DNA of 64,000 bases from Gaiellasilicea sp037720595 (GTDB lineage: Bacteria > Actinomycetota > Thermoleophilia > Gaiellales > Gaiellaceae), in the NCBI GenBank assembly GCA_037720595.1, contig JBBJLW010000006.1, positions 85,474 through 149,473 on the forward strand, in the 5' to 3' direction. The position numbers and the translations under genes are program-made. Position 1 is the stretch's first letter; every line of letters starts with the position of its first letter. Below the pieces are notes generated by a model that had not been told where the DNA came from, did no database searches, and worked only from the letters and a program-made list of their open reading frames with translations. This document shows positions 44,535 to 51,643 of the stretch, piece after piece.

Positions 44535-45557
44535 GTGTACGAGATCGACTTCTTGCCTGTTGGAGACGGCGGCCGCTCCGGAGACGCCATCGCCGTCCGC
44601 TTCAATCGCCCAGACACCGGCGCCCTCGCGCACGTGATCGTCGACGCTGGCTTCAAGGACGACGGCGAGGCCCTCGTCGAGCACGTCAAGACCTACTACC
44701 AGACCGACTCGGTCGACATCGCCATCCTCACCCACCCCGACGGCGACCACATCGGCGGCATGGGCGAGGTGCTTCGTGGCCTGAACGTCGGCGAGCTCTG
44801 GCTGCACCACCTCGGCAGCCGCGGCGGCGGCGGACTTCCGGCGGCAGACGCCGTCGACGAGCTGATCGAGGTCGCGCAGAACGAAGGCACGCGGGTGGCG
44901 GAGGCATTCGCCGGCGCACAGGCGTTCGGCGGCGCGCTGACCATCCTCGGGCCGACAGTCGACTACTACGAGCAGCTCGTTGCCGAGCAGCAGCTGGTGA
45001 GCACGTCCGTCGCCGGCACGGGCCGCGCCGCGAGCTTCGGCGCAACGGTCACCGTGCTCGCGCAGCGGTTCCTCGCCGCGCTGCCGGTCGAGGTTCCGTT
45101 CGGCGACGCAGGCGGCACCAGCCCGCGCAACAACACGTCCATGGTGACGCTCCTCCAACTCGAAGGCCAACAACTGCTCTTGACAGCCGACGCAGGTGTG
45201 CCCGCGCTCGACCGCGCACTGGACTGGGCCGACGAGAACGGGATGACCGTCTACCAGCCGGCTTTCACCCAACTCCCCCACCACGGCAGCCGACACAACG
45301 CCTCCTCCGCCCTCCTCGACCGGATCCTCGGGTCGACCCGGCAGGCGCAGACCCGCACCGCCTTCGTCAACGTCGTCGAGGAGGCCGAGAAGCACCCCTC
45401 CCCGCGAGTCGCCAACGGCTTCATGCGCCGCGGCTACGCGGTGGGCGCCACCCGCGGCAAGGCGATCCAGAAAGGGCACAACGCCCCGACGCGCCCAGGC
45501 TGGACGACGCTCGTGCCGCTCCAGCCACTCGACGAATCGCTCGAAGACGACGACTAG
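44535..45557 (+). CDS. ComEC/Rec2-like metallo-beta-lactamase-fold hydrolase
   Basis: A 340-residue protein from GTG 44535. Metal-site motifs are intact: ILTHPDGDHIGG (HxDGDH), the later NNTSMVTLLQ typical of the ComEC C-terminal domain, LLTADAG and LPHHGSRHN. No membrane segment, so it is a stand-alone soluble enzyme. Related MBL proteins act as nucleases or phosphodiesterases. Six nt separate it from the membrane-protein gene, implying joint expression. Stand-alone ComEC-type MBLs recur in defence islands, but the function here is not known. Confidence 0.8.
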   Translation: MYEIDFLPVGDGGRSGDAIAVRFNRPDTGALAHVIVDAGFKDDGEALVEHVKTYYQTDSVDIAILTHPDGDHIGGMGEVLRGLNVGELWLHHLGSRGGGGLPAADAVDELIEVAQNEGTRVAEAFAGAQAFGGALTILGPTVDYYEQLVAEQQLVSTSVAGTGRAASFGATVTVLAQRFLAALPVEVPFGDAGGTSPRNNTSMVTLLQLEGQQLLLTADAGVPALDRALDWADENGMTVYQPAFTQLPHHGSRHNASSALLDRILGSTRQAQTRTAFVNVVEEAEKHPSPRVANGFMRRGYAVGATRGKAIQKGHNAPTRPGWTTLVPLQPLDESLEDDD

Positions 45558-45563
45558 GCGCTC

Positions 45564-46277
45564 ATGCTCGACGCCTACAGCCGCACCGCCCGGCTGGCTC
45601 CGGCGATCCTCGCCGGCCTCCCGGCTCTCGCCGTACTGATCGCCGGCGTCACGTCGCCGTGGACGCCGCTACGCGCTGGCGCCTCCCTCGCCGGCGGCGC
45701 CGGGCTCGTTATCGTCGCCCTCGTCCGCGATCGCGGCCGCGCAGTACAGGCCCAGCTCTGGAGCACGTGGGGCGGCTCGCCAAGTACCCGCCGACTCCGC
45801 TGGCGCGACGGTGATCACCCGCAGGTTGTGCGTCTGCACGAGCGGGTCGAGCAGGCGACCGGGCTGGACCTGCCGGACGCCGCGGCTGAGGAGACCGACC
45901 CGGACGAGGCCGACGCTCGTTACGAGGAGGCAGTCGGGGCCCTTCGCGACCTCACCCGAAACCAGGACCGCTTCCCGCTCGTCTTCGAGGAGAACGTCAA
46001 CTACGGCTGGCGGCGCAACTCGCTCGGCCTCCGACCGCTTGCAATCGCGATCGCGCTGCTAGCCGCCGGCGCAAGCATCGCGATCCTCGCACTAGGACCG
46101 GGAAGCATCGACGCCCGTGCAGCGCGCTGGGTGCCAGCGCTCGCGATCGCAGCTCTCGCGACGCTCTGGTGGGTCCTCGTCGTCACGGAGCAGTGGGTCA
46201 GATCGGCGGCTGAGCTCTACTCAGACCGCCTGTTCGAGTCAGCCCACACGCTCGGCCGCGACAGCCAAGCCCGCTAG
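45564..46277 (+). CDS. Four-helix membrane protein partnered with the MBL hydrolase
   Basis: A 237-residue protein. Two hydrophobic segments at the N-terminus (ILAGLPALAVLIAGV, AGASLAGGAGLVIVALV) and two near the C-terminus (LAIAIALLAAGASIAILAL, ALAIAALATLWWVLVV) enclose a conserved soluble middle. The middle contains VRDRGRAVQAQLWSTWGG, LTRNQDRFPLVFEENVNYGW and RRNSLGLRP. I recall this WGG/ENxNYGxRRN pattern as a widespread uncharacterised family. Translation is probably coupled to the upstream MBL gene. Confidence 0.75.
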   Translation: MLDAYSRTARLAPAILAGLPALAVLIAGVTSPWTPLRAGASLAGGAGLVIVALVRDRGRAVQAQLWSTWGGSPSTRRLRWRDGDHPQVVRLHERVEQATGLDLPDAAAEETDPDEADARYEEAVGALRDLTRNQDRFPLVFEENVNYGWRRNSLGLRPLAIAIALLAAGASIAILALGPGSIDARAARWVPALAIAALATLWWVLVVTEQWVRSAAELYSDRLFESAHTLGRDSQAR

Positions 46278-46327
46278 ACCCGGCCGCTCCCGATGCGCAG
46301 CGTCCCGAAGCCGCTCGACCGAATGTG

Positions 46328-46419
46328 GGAGAGTCTTCTGCGTTGGACACTGTCATTGTTCAGGGCGCGTATCTGCTACAGTGCCTAATTCAGTCTCCAT
46401 GAGACCGCAGCGACGATGA
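46328..46419. repeat. 90-bp direct repeat, right copy (excisionase upstream region)
   Basis: Imperfect duplicate of 43632-43722, in the same orientation, ending in GCGACGATGAC where the ATG of the excisionase gene begins (46416). It seems to provide that gene's upstream region. The left inverted-repeat half GAGAGT is kept, but the right half has changed to ACTGTC. Confidence 0.75.
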
Positions 46420-46622
46420 CACGTTTGCCGACCTTCCTCACCGCCGATGAGCTCGCAGCGATCCTGCGCTGCCAGCCCGAGAAGGTCTACCGGCTCGCCG
46501 CGCACGGCGAGCTGCCCTCGTACAAGGTTCAAGGCCGGCGCCTGTTCGACCACGACGAGGTCGCGCGCTGGCTCGAGGGACGCCGAGACGGCGAACGCTT
46601 TGAGGCCCGCGGGGCTGCCTGA
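46416..46622 (+). CDS. Excisionase-family HTH protein
   Basis: A 68-residue winged-helix protein: FLTADELAAILRCQPEKVYR, then GELPSYKVQGRRLFDHDEVA, the standard Xis/MerR-like pattern (helix-turn-helix and a wing that reads the DNA). It ends 10 nt before the integrase start, the normal xis-int order. It should bend attachment-site DNA and direct excision. Confidence 0.85.
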   Translation: MTRLPTFLTADELAAILRCQPEKVYRLAAHGELPSYKVQGRRLFDHDEVARWLEGRRDGERFEARGAA

Positions 46623-46632
46623 GGAGACGGCG

Positions 46633-47760
46633 ATGGCGTCGATCCGCACCTACCGCACCGCGAATGGCGAGCGCCGCTACTCCGTCCGCTACCGCGACCC
46701 GGCCGGGCGCAACCGCTCGCAGACGTTCTCGCTCCACAAGGACGCGCAGGCGTTCAAGCTCGACATCGAACGCCGGCACCAGGCCGGCCTCCTCTACCAG
46801 GCGCCGCCCGAGCGCTTCGGCGACGTCGCCCAGGCGTGGCTCGAGCGATTCGTGATCGGCGCCGCCGGCCGGGTTCGCCCGCGCCCGAAGACGATCCGGG
46901 TCGCAGAAGACTGCCTCCGCTACCTCGCGCCTCTCCACGACCTCGCCGTCGAGCGCATCCGCCGGCCGGTCGTCGAGGACCTCCTTGCGACCATCGCGCC
47001 CCATGCGCCCCGACGCGCGGAGATGACGCTCACGCTGCTCAAGCGGATCCTCAAGGCCAGCGAGGAGCGCGGCCAGCAGGTCGACCGCACCGTCTACGGC
47101 ACTCGCATCGCACACGCGCAGGAGCGCGAGCCGCGCTTCCTCACCTGGGATGAGGTGCTCGAACTCCAGTCCTGGATGCCCGAGTACGTCTCCCGGATCG
47201 TCCCGCTTGCCGTCCTGACGATGCTTCGCCGGGGCGAGATCCTCGGCATTCGAGACACCGACGTCGATGTCGCGAGCGGCTCGATTGCCGCGTTCTCGCA
47301 GCGGCAGGACGGCGCGCATGTCCATACGAAGACACGCGCCGGTCGCCGAACGGTCGACATCGGACCCGTCGCCGTCAACCTCCTGCGCGAGCAGCAGCTC
47401 GCTCGGACGCCGACCGCCGAGGGCTACCTCTTCCCCGCTCCTGCCGGCGCGGCTTTCGACGGCGACAACTTCATGTCCCGTGTGTTCAAGCCGGCGGCCC
47501 GCCACGCCGGCATGGCCGAGCTCACATTCCACGACCTCCGGCACACCGGCGCCTCGCTGATGATCGCCGCCGGCTGTCACGTCAAGGTGATCGCCGATCG
47601 TATGGGTCACTCGGACGGCGGCACGCTCGTCCTCAGACGCTATGGACACCTCTACAAGGGCGCCGGCCGGCAAGCGGCAATCGCGCTGGAATCGCAGGTT
47701 TCGCCTGACCTGAAAAATTCCGCCGTACCATCCACGTACTATGAACTCCGACTCTGGTAA
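46633..47760 (+). CDS. Tyrosine recombinase (integrase) at tRNA-Gly
   Basis: A 375-residue protein. An N-terminal Arm-type strand region (YRTANGERRYSVRYRDPAGR) and a SAM-like core-binding domain precede the catalytic domain: first Arg in TMLRRGEILGI, then HDLRHTGASL, GHSDGG and the Tyr of LRRYGHLY. The stop is 46 nt from the 3' end of tRNA-Gly, with a terminator between. By convention such integrases use the 3' end of the adjacent tRNA as attB. Much of the material to the left may be element cargo. Confidence 0.9.
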   Translation: MASIRTYRTANGERRYSVRYRDPAGRNRSQTFSLHKDAQAFKLDIERRHQAGLLYQAPPERFGDVAQAWLERFVIGAAGRVRPRPKTIRVAEDCLRYLAPLHDLAVERIRRPVVEDLLATIAPHAPRRAEMTLTLLKRILKASEERGQQVDRTVYGTRIAHAQEREPRFLTWDEVLELQSWMPEYVSRIVPLAVLTMLRRGEILGIRDTDVDVASGSIAAFSQRQDGAHVHTKTRAGRRTVDIGPVAVNLLREQQLARTPTAEGYLFPAPAGAAFDGDNFMSRVFKPAARHAGMAELTFHDLRHTGASLMIAAGCHVKVIADRMGHSDGGTLVLRRYGHLYKGAGRQAAIALESQVSPDLKNSAVPSTYYELRLW

Positions 47761-47775
47761 CAGCCCAGAAAACAC

Positions 47776-47800
47776 GAAACCGCCCATTTGCGGCGGTTTC
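47776..47800. terminator. Perfect 9-bp hairpin between integrase and tRNA-Gly
   Basis: Arms GAAACCGCC (47776-47784) and GGCGGTTTC (47792-47800) with a 7-nt loop. It begins 16 nt after the integrase stop, and T-rich or A-rich edges make it usable from both sides. Confidence 0.7.
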
Positions 47801-47806
47801 ATCAGA

Positions 47807-47879
47807 GCGGATGATGGGACTCGAACCCACGACCTTCTGCATGGCAAGCAGACGCTCTAGCCAACTGAGCTACATCCGC
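47807..47879 (-). tRNA. tRNA-Gly(GCC)
   Basis: Seventy-three nt on the minus strand. Acceptor GCGGATG pairs with CATCCGC, D-arm GCTC..GAGC, anticodon stem TCTGC/GCAGA with loop TTGCCAT giving anticodon GCC, and T-arm with GTTCGAG. The CCA is not encoded. It is the probable integration site of the element whose integrase ends at 47760. Confidence 0.95.
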
Positions 47880-47943
47880 GCGGGGCGCAGTATAGCGGCG
47901 GGTTCCTGGGTTTGACCCGGGCAGGTCCGGGTACCCGAGTCGT

Positions 47944-48327
47944 GTGGCGAGCCTCCGCGTCCAGCCCCGTGAGACTCCAGGCGAGCGCGCCGACGCTGCC
48001 GTCGAGGTCGAGATCGCCGAAGAGCTCGCACTCTTTGTCGATCAACTCGAAGAGTGGGCGGCGGGCAAGGAGCACTGGGAGATCGTGTTCAGGCAGGGGC
48101 ACGATTTCGGCCGCTCGGGCAACGTCGAGGTGCGGCTCCTCTTCGTCGGCGGCGACCACACCTGCTCGCTGAGCTTCCGACTCGATCAGCTCGAGACGAT
48201 CCAAGAGTTCGAGCAAGGACTCTGGTTGACGCTTGACGAGGAGGACGGGATCGCCACCGCCGTGCACCTGAGCCCGCTCGGGCTCGACGTCGAACTCCAC
48301 CACATCTCCGGCACGACTCAGCTCTGA
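47944..48327 (+). CDS. Conserved-looking hypothetical protein
   Basis: A 127-residue protein from GTG 47944. Helix then strands: VEIAEELALFVDQLEEWAAG, WEIVFRQGHDFGRSGNVEVR, DHTCSLSFRLDQLETIQEFE. It is acidic, soluble and unknown. Its stop is 22 nt from the stop of the convergent RNase HI gene. Confidence 0.55.
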   Translation: MASLRVQPRETPGERADAAVEVEIAEELALFVDQLEEWAAGKEHWEIVFRQGHDFGRSGNVEVRLLFVGGDHTCSLSFRLDQLETIQEFEQGLWLTLDEEDGIATAVHLSPLGLDVELHHISGTTQL

Positions 48328-48349
48328 GCACTAGGCCAGCTCTGAGCAG

Positions 48350-48751
48350 CTAGGCGAGAGCGTCCAGCGCGTCGTTGACGAGTTGGTCGGCGAGCTTGTT
48401 GTGCTCGCGTCGGACGGCCGTGTAGCGGACCTTGCCGACCTTCCCGGCCAGCCGCGCGGCGCGCAACGAAAGCTCGCGCAGGGCCTCGTTCTTCACCTTG
48501 TACTCCCCACGCATCTGCTTGACCATCAGCTCCGAGTCGGAGACGACCTCGATCTCGCCGAGTCCCAGCTCCCGCGCCTGCTCGAGTCCCGCGATCAGGG
48601 CGCTGTATTCGGCGACGTTGTTCGTCGCGATCCCGATCGACTCCCCGTGCGCGGCGAGCACCGTGCCGTCCTCTGCCTCGAGGACGTACCCGTAGGCGGC
48701 AGGGCCGGGGTTTCCGCGCGCTCCGCCGTCGGTGAAGAGCCGTACCCTCAT
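48350..48751 (-). CDS. rnhA: Ribonuclease HI-family protein
   Basis: A 133-residue protein from ATG 48751. Catalytic acidic residues lie in LFTDGGARGNPGPAAYGYVL (Asp8), ATNNVAEYSALIAGLEQA (Glu48), VVSDSELMVKQM (Asp72) and the late HNKLADQLVNDAL (Asp of the loop). This is the short RNase HI form that cuts RNA in RNA/DNA hybrids, widespread in Actinobacteria. The frame is open further upstream through the hairpin cluster, which is not coding. Confidence 0.9.
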   Translation of the reverse strand: MRVRLFTDGGARGNPGPAAYGYVLEAEDGTVLAAHGESIGIATNNVAEYSALIAGLEQARELGLGEIEVVSDSELMVKQMRGEYKVKNEALRELSLRAARLAGKVGKVRYTAVRREHNKLADQLVNDALDALA

Positions 48752-48765
48752 CGTGGGCCGCTGCG

Positions 48766-48874
48766 AAAGAGCTTGTGTTGTTTCAACACAAGCTCTTTGC
48801 CGGGAGCACGGGTCGCGATTCGCTGCACGGAGCCGAATCGATGGCCGCGAGAACTTTGTGTTGAAACAACACTT
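48766..48874. repeat. Cluster of three hairpins with a shared palindromic core
   Basis: First a perfect 15-bp stem, AAAGAGCTTGTGTTG (48766-48780) and CAACACAAGCTCTTT (48784-48798), loop TTT. Then CGATTCG/CGAATCG near 48814-48835. Then TTGTGTTG/CAACACTT around AAA (48856-48874), which is the first hairpin's core in the opposite orientation. The cluster separates rnhA from the cupin gene and resembles a REP/BIME-type element or a tandem terminator. Confidence 0.7.
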
Positions 48875-48878
48875 GCTC

Positions 48879-49235
48879 TCAGGCCTCGACCTCGGGCGCG
48901 GCCTCGAAATCCGAGTCCCCGGTGTTCGGTGTCCCGAGGGGCTCGATGAGCAGGATCTCGGCGCCCTCGTCGGAGCGGGGACGGTGCTCGACGCCGCTCG
49001 GGACAACGAAGACCTCTCCCGGGCCGAGCTCGACCTCGCGGTCACGAAGCTGGATCGTCAACCGGCCGCTCAGAACGAGAAAGAAGTCGTCCGTGTCCGG
49101 GTGGGAGTGCCAGACGAACTCGCCCCGCACCTTCGCAACCTGGAGCTTGTTCCCGTTGTAGCGGCCCACGATCCTCGGCGAGAAGACCTCGTCGAAGCTC
49201 GCCAGCTTCTCGGCCAGGTTGACCGCGTCGTGCAC
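48879..49235 (-). CDS. Cupin-domain protein
   Basis: A 118-residue single cupin. Metal-binding motif 1 is FVWHSHPDTDDFFLVLSG (H-x-H...E replaced partly by D) and motif 2 PGEVFVVPSGVEHRP. The GTG at 49235 overlaps the TAG stop of the aldehyde dehydrogenase gene by one base, so translation is coupled. Small cupins of this kind bind metal and may isomerise or dioxygenate small substrates; the ALDH pairing suggests the same catabolic step. Confidence 0.8.
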   Translation of the reverse strand: MHDAVNLAEKLASFDEVFSPRIVGRYNGNKLQVAKVRGEFVWHSHPDTDDFFLVLSGRLTIQLRDREVELGPGEVFVVPSGVEHRPRSDEGAEILLIEPLGTPNTGDSDFEAAPEVEA

Positions 49236-50734
49236 TACTCGACGTTGTCGATCTGGGCGCGCTGGAGCCTGCCGGAGTAGTCGACGTAGATCGACTTCCA
49301 CTCCGTGAAGACGTCGAGCGCGGCCTGGCCGGCCTCGCGGTGGCCGTTCCCGGTGTCCTTCGTGCCGCCGAACGGCAGGTGCACCTCGGCGCCGGTCGTG
49401 CCGGCGTTGATGTACGTGATTCCGGTCGCGAGGTCGCGCATCGCGCGGAACGCCTTGTTCACGTCGCGCGTGAAGATCGAGGACGAGAGGCCGTAGCGGA
49501 TCTCGTTCGTGACGCGGATCGCCTCGTCGAAGGACTTGACGCGGATCAGCGCGGTCGTCGGCCCGAAGATCTCCTCCTGTGCGATCCGCATCTGCGGCTC
49601 GACCTCCGAGAATATCGTCGGCCGGTAGTAGAAGCCCCTGCCGAGGTCGCCCTCGGACGCGACCTCGCCGCCGGTCAGGAGCTTCGCGCCCTCGTCGGAG
49701 CCGATCCCGGTGTAGGAGTGGATCTTGTCGAGCGCGTCCTGGTTGATCACCGGGCCCAGGTCGGTCTCCGGATCCCAGCCCGGGCCGATCCGCATCTTCT
49801 CTGCGCGCGCGACGAGCCGCTTCTGGAGCTCGTCGTAGATCGCCTCGTGCGCGATCACGCGGCTCGCGGCGGTGCAGCGCTGGCCGGAGGTGCCGAATGC
49901 CGACCAGACGATCCCCTCGACGGCCAGCTCGAGATCGGCGTCGTCCATCACGATGATCCCGTTCTTCCCGCCGAGCTCGAGATGGACGTGCTTGAGGTTG
50001 TCGGCGGCGTTCTTCGTCACGAGCACGCCGGTCTCGCGCGAGCCCGGGAAGGTGATGATCGGGACGTCCGGGTGGCGGACGAGCCGGTCGCCCGCCTCCT
50101 CGCCGTAGCCGTGGACGAGGTTGACGACCCCGCCCGGCAGGCCGGACTCGGAGAGCAACTCGATGAAGCGCTCGGCGAGCAGAGGCGTGTCCTCCGCGGG
50201 CTTCAGGACGACCGTGTTGCCGCAGACGAGCGCGGGCGCGAGCTTCCAGGCGGGGATCGCGATCGGGAAGTTCCACGGCGTGATCGCGCCGACGACCCCG
50301 ACCGGCAGCCGGACGGACATCTGGAACTTGTCGCGAAGCTCGGAGGGCGTCGTGTGGCCGAACATGCGCCGCCCTTCGCCGGCCATGTAGACCGACATGT
50401 CGATCGCTTCCTGGACATCGCCGCCGGCCTCCGCGAGCACCTTCCCCATCTCGCGGCTCATCAGCTCGGTCAACTCCTGCTTCTCGTCCTCGAGCAGGCG
50501 CGCGAAGCGGAGCAGAATCTGGCCGCGCTCGGGGGCCGGCACGAGCCGCCACTCCTCGAACGCCTCCTTCGCGGCGGCGACAGCGCGGTCGACGTCTTCG
50601 GCGCCGGAGCGAGGGAAGCTACCGAGCGCCTCGCCAGTCGCGGGCACATGCGACTCGAACGTCTCGCCCGAAACCGAGGCGACCCACTCGCCGCCGATGA
50701 AATTCTTGAACTCCTTCGCGCTCGTGACCGCCAT
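49235..50734 (-). CDS. Aldehyde dehydrogenase (ALDH7-like)
   Basis: A 499-residue NAD(P)-dependent dehydrogenase of normal family length. Landmarks: cofactor region GVVGAITPWNFPIAIPAWKL and PGSRETG, general base Glu in HLELGGKN, nucleophile Cys in TSGQRCTAASR and the C-terminal HLPFGGTKDTGNGHREAG. The last motif points to the ALDH7/alpha-aminoadipic semialdehyde or related semialdehyde group. It oxidises an aldehyde to a carboxylate in the cytoplasm; substrate unknown. Co-transcribed with the cupin gene. Confidence 0.9.
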   Translation of the reverse strand: MAVTSAKEFKNFIGGEWVASVSGETFESHVPATGEALGSFPRSGAEDVDRAVAAAKEAFEEWRLVPAPERGQILLRFARLLEDEKQELTELMSREMGKVLAEAGGDVQEAIDMSVYMAGEGRRMFGHTTPSELRDKFQMSVRLPVGVVGAITPWNFPIAIPAWKLAPALVCGNTVVLKPAEDTPLLAERFIELLSESGLPGGVVNLVHGYGEEAGDRLVRHPDVPIITFPGSRETGVLVTKNAADNLKHVHLELGGKNGIIVMDDADLELAVEGIVWSAFGTSGQRCTAASRVIAHEAIYDELQKRLVARAEKMRIGPGWDPETDLGPVINQDALDKIHSYTGIGSDEGAKLLTGGEVASEGDLGRGFYYRPTIFSEVEPQMRIAQEEIFGPTTALIRVKSFDEAIRVTNEIRYGLSSSIFTRDVNKAFRAMRDLATGITYINAGTTGAEVHLPFGGTKDTGNGHREAGQAALDVFTEWKSIYVDYSGRLQRAQIDNVE

Positions 50735-50745
50735 CGGCGGCCAGT

Positions 50746-50961
50746 CTACTCAGGGCCTGGAGTGTCCGGAAATGTTCCCGGGATCCGCGCGCGGCGGCGA
50801 TCGCGCAGCTCGCGTTTGCCGCCGAAATCGCGGCCGTTGCGGCGATCGTCGCCCTCCCGACGATCCATGATCACCGTCACGTTCGGGTTGTCCCGGTAGT
50901 ACGCGACGAGCTTGTCGTAGAGCTCGGCCTCGAGCTCGAGCGGGATCACGCAGTAGATCAT
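50746..50961 (-). CDS. Small charged protein
   Basis: A 71-residue protein from ATG 50961, MIYCVIPLELEAELYDKLVA, then a strongly basic/acidic tail RREGDDRRNGRDFGGKRELR. It ends 11 nt before the ALDH start. The ferredoxin-like beginning (Y-C-V-I-P, helix, V-T-V-I-M-D strand) and DRRxGDDRR tail recur in many actinobacterial genomes without known function. Confidence 0.65.
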   Translation of the reverse strand: MIYCVIPLELEAELYDKLVAYYRDNPNVTVIMDRREGDDRRNGRDFGGKRELRDRRRARIPGTFPDTPGPE

Positions 50962-50992
50962 CCTGCTCGTAGTGTAGGCGGCCGACGGGACG

Positions 50993-51598
50993 TCAGACTC
51001 GCGCGATATCGGGCATGAGCCGGCCGTCGTCGGCCAAGCTCGCGTTCCAGCTCTGGAAGCTCCCCTCGAGCTCGCCGAGCTCGTGTCCACGCTCGGCGAG
51101 CCGCACCGGCTGGGCGGACTCGGGGCTGACGCGATACTGGTACCAGGAGATCTCCCAGGCCACCGAGACGATCATCTCGCCGCTGACGCCCGAGAGCGGC
51201 ACGATCGAGGCCTTGGGCGGCCCGAGGCTCTTGGCGATCCCGGCGACGGTGCGGCGATAGGGGCTCGCGTTGAAGAGGTCGGCCGCCTCGACGAGGTCGA
51301 GCTCGAGATCGGAGAGGCGCCGCAGGATCGGCTCGGCCGCAACCGGGGCCTCCGCGGCGCGATGGGCGCCGAAAAGACTCGGCCACGGCAGCTTGCGCCG
51401 GCGGAGATCGCGCGGCACCGTCGGCGTCGTCGGGCTCCCCTCGCGCACCCAGCCGTGCTCAAGCGCGACGTCCTGACAGAGCGGGCAGACATCGACGTAC
51501 TCGCCACCTCCGGGCGAATAGCGGACGGCGTGCTCGCCCATGAGCAGTGTGCGCTCGCAGATCGAGCACGTCCGCGTCGCTGATCGCGTGGCGCGCAT
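50993..51598 (-). CDS. Zinc-binding hypothetical protein
   Basis: A 201-residue protein. N-terminal CSICERTLLMGEHAVRY and VDVCPLCQDVALEHGW give two CxxC pairs for a zinc ribbon (~11-45). The rest is a helical linker and an alpha/beta domain (LSDLELDLVEAADLFNASPY, GEMIVSVAWEISWYQYRV). Its position between the EF-G-like gene and the small charged protein suggests a core-genome gene specific to this lineage. Confidence 0.7.
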   Translation of the reverse strand: MRATRSATRTCSICERTLLMGEHAVRYSPGGGEYVDVCPLCQDVALEHGWVREGSPTTPTVPRDLRRRKLPWPSLFGAHRAAEAPVAAEPILRRLSDLELDLVEAADLFNASPYRRTVAGIAKSLGPPKASIVPLSGVSGEMIVSVAWEISWYQYRVSPESAQPVRLAERGHELGELEGSFQSWNASLADDGRLMPDIARV

Positions 51599-51643
51599 GC
51601 GTCCGACCGTAGCAAACGGCCGGAGTTATCCACAGGAACGGAG

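Noticed and set aside
44396..45814. A 472-codon overlapping frame across the MBL gene
   Set aside because: Arg/Pro-rich alternative frame of the MBL coding sequence, which has intact metal motifs.
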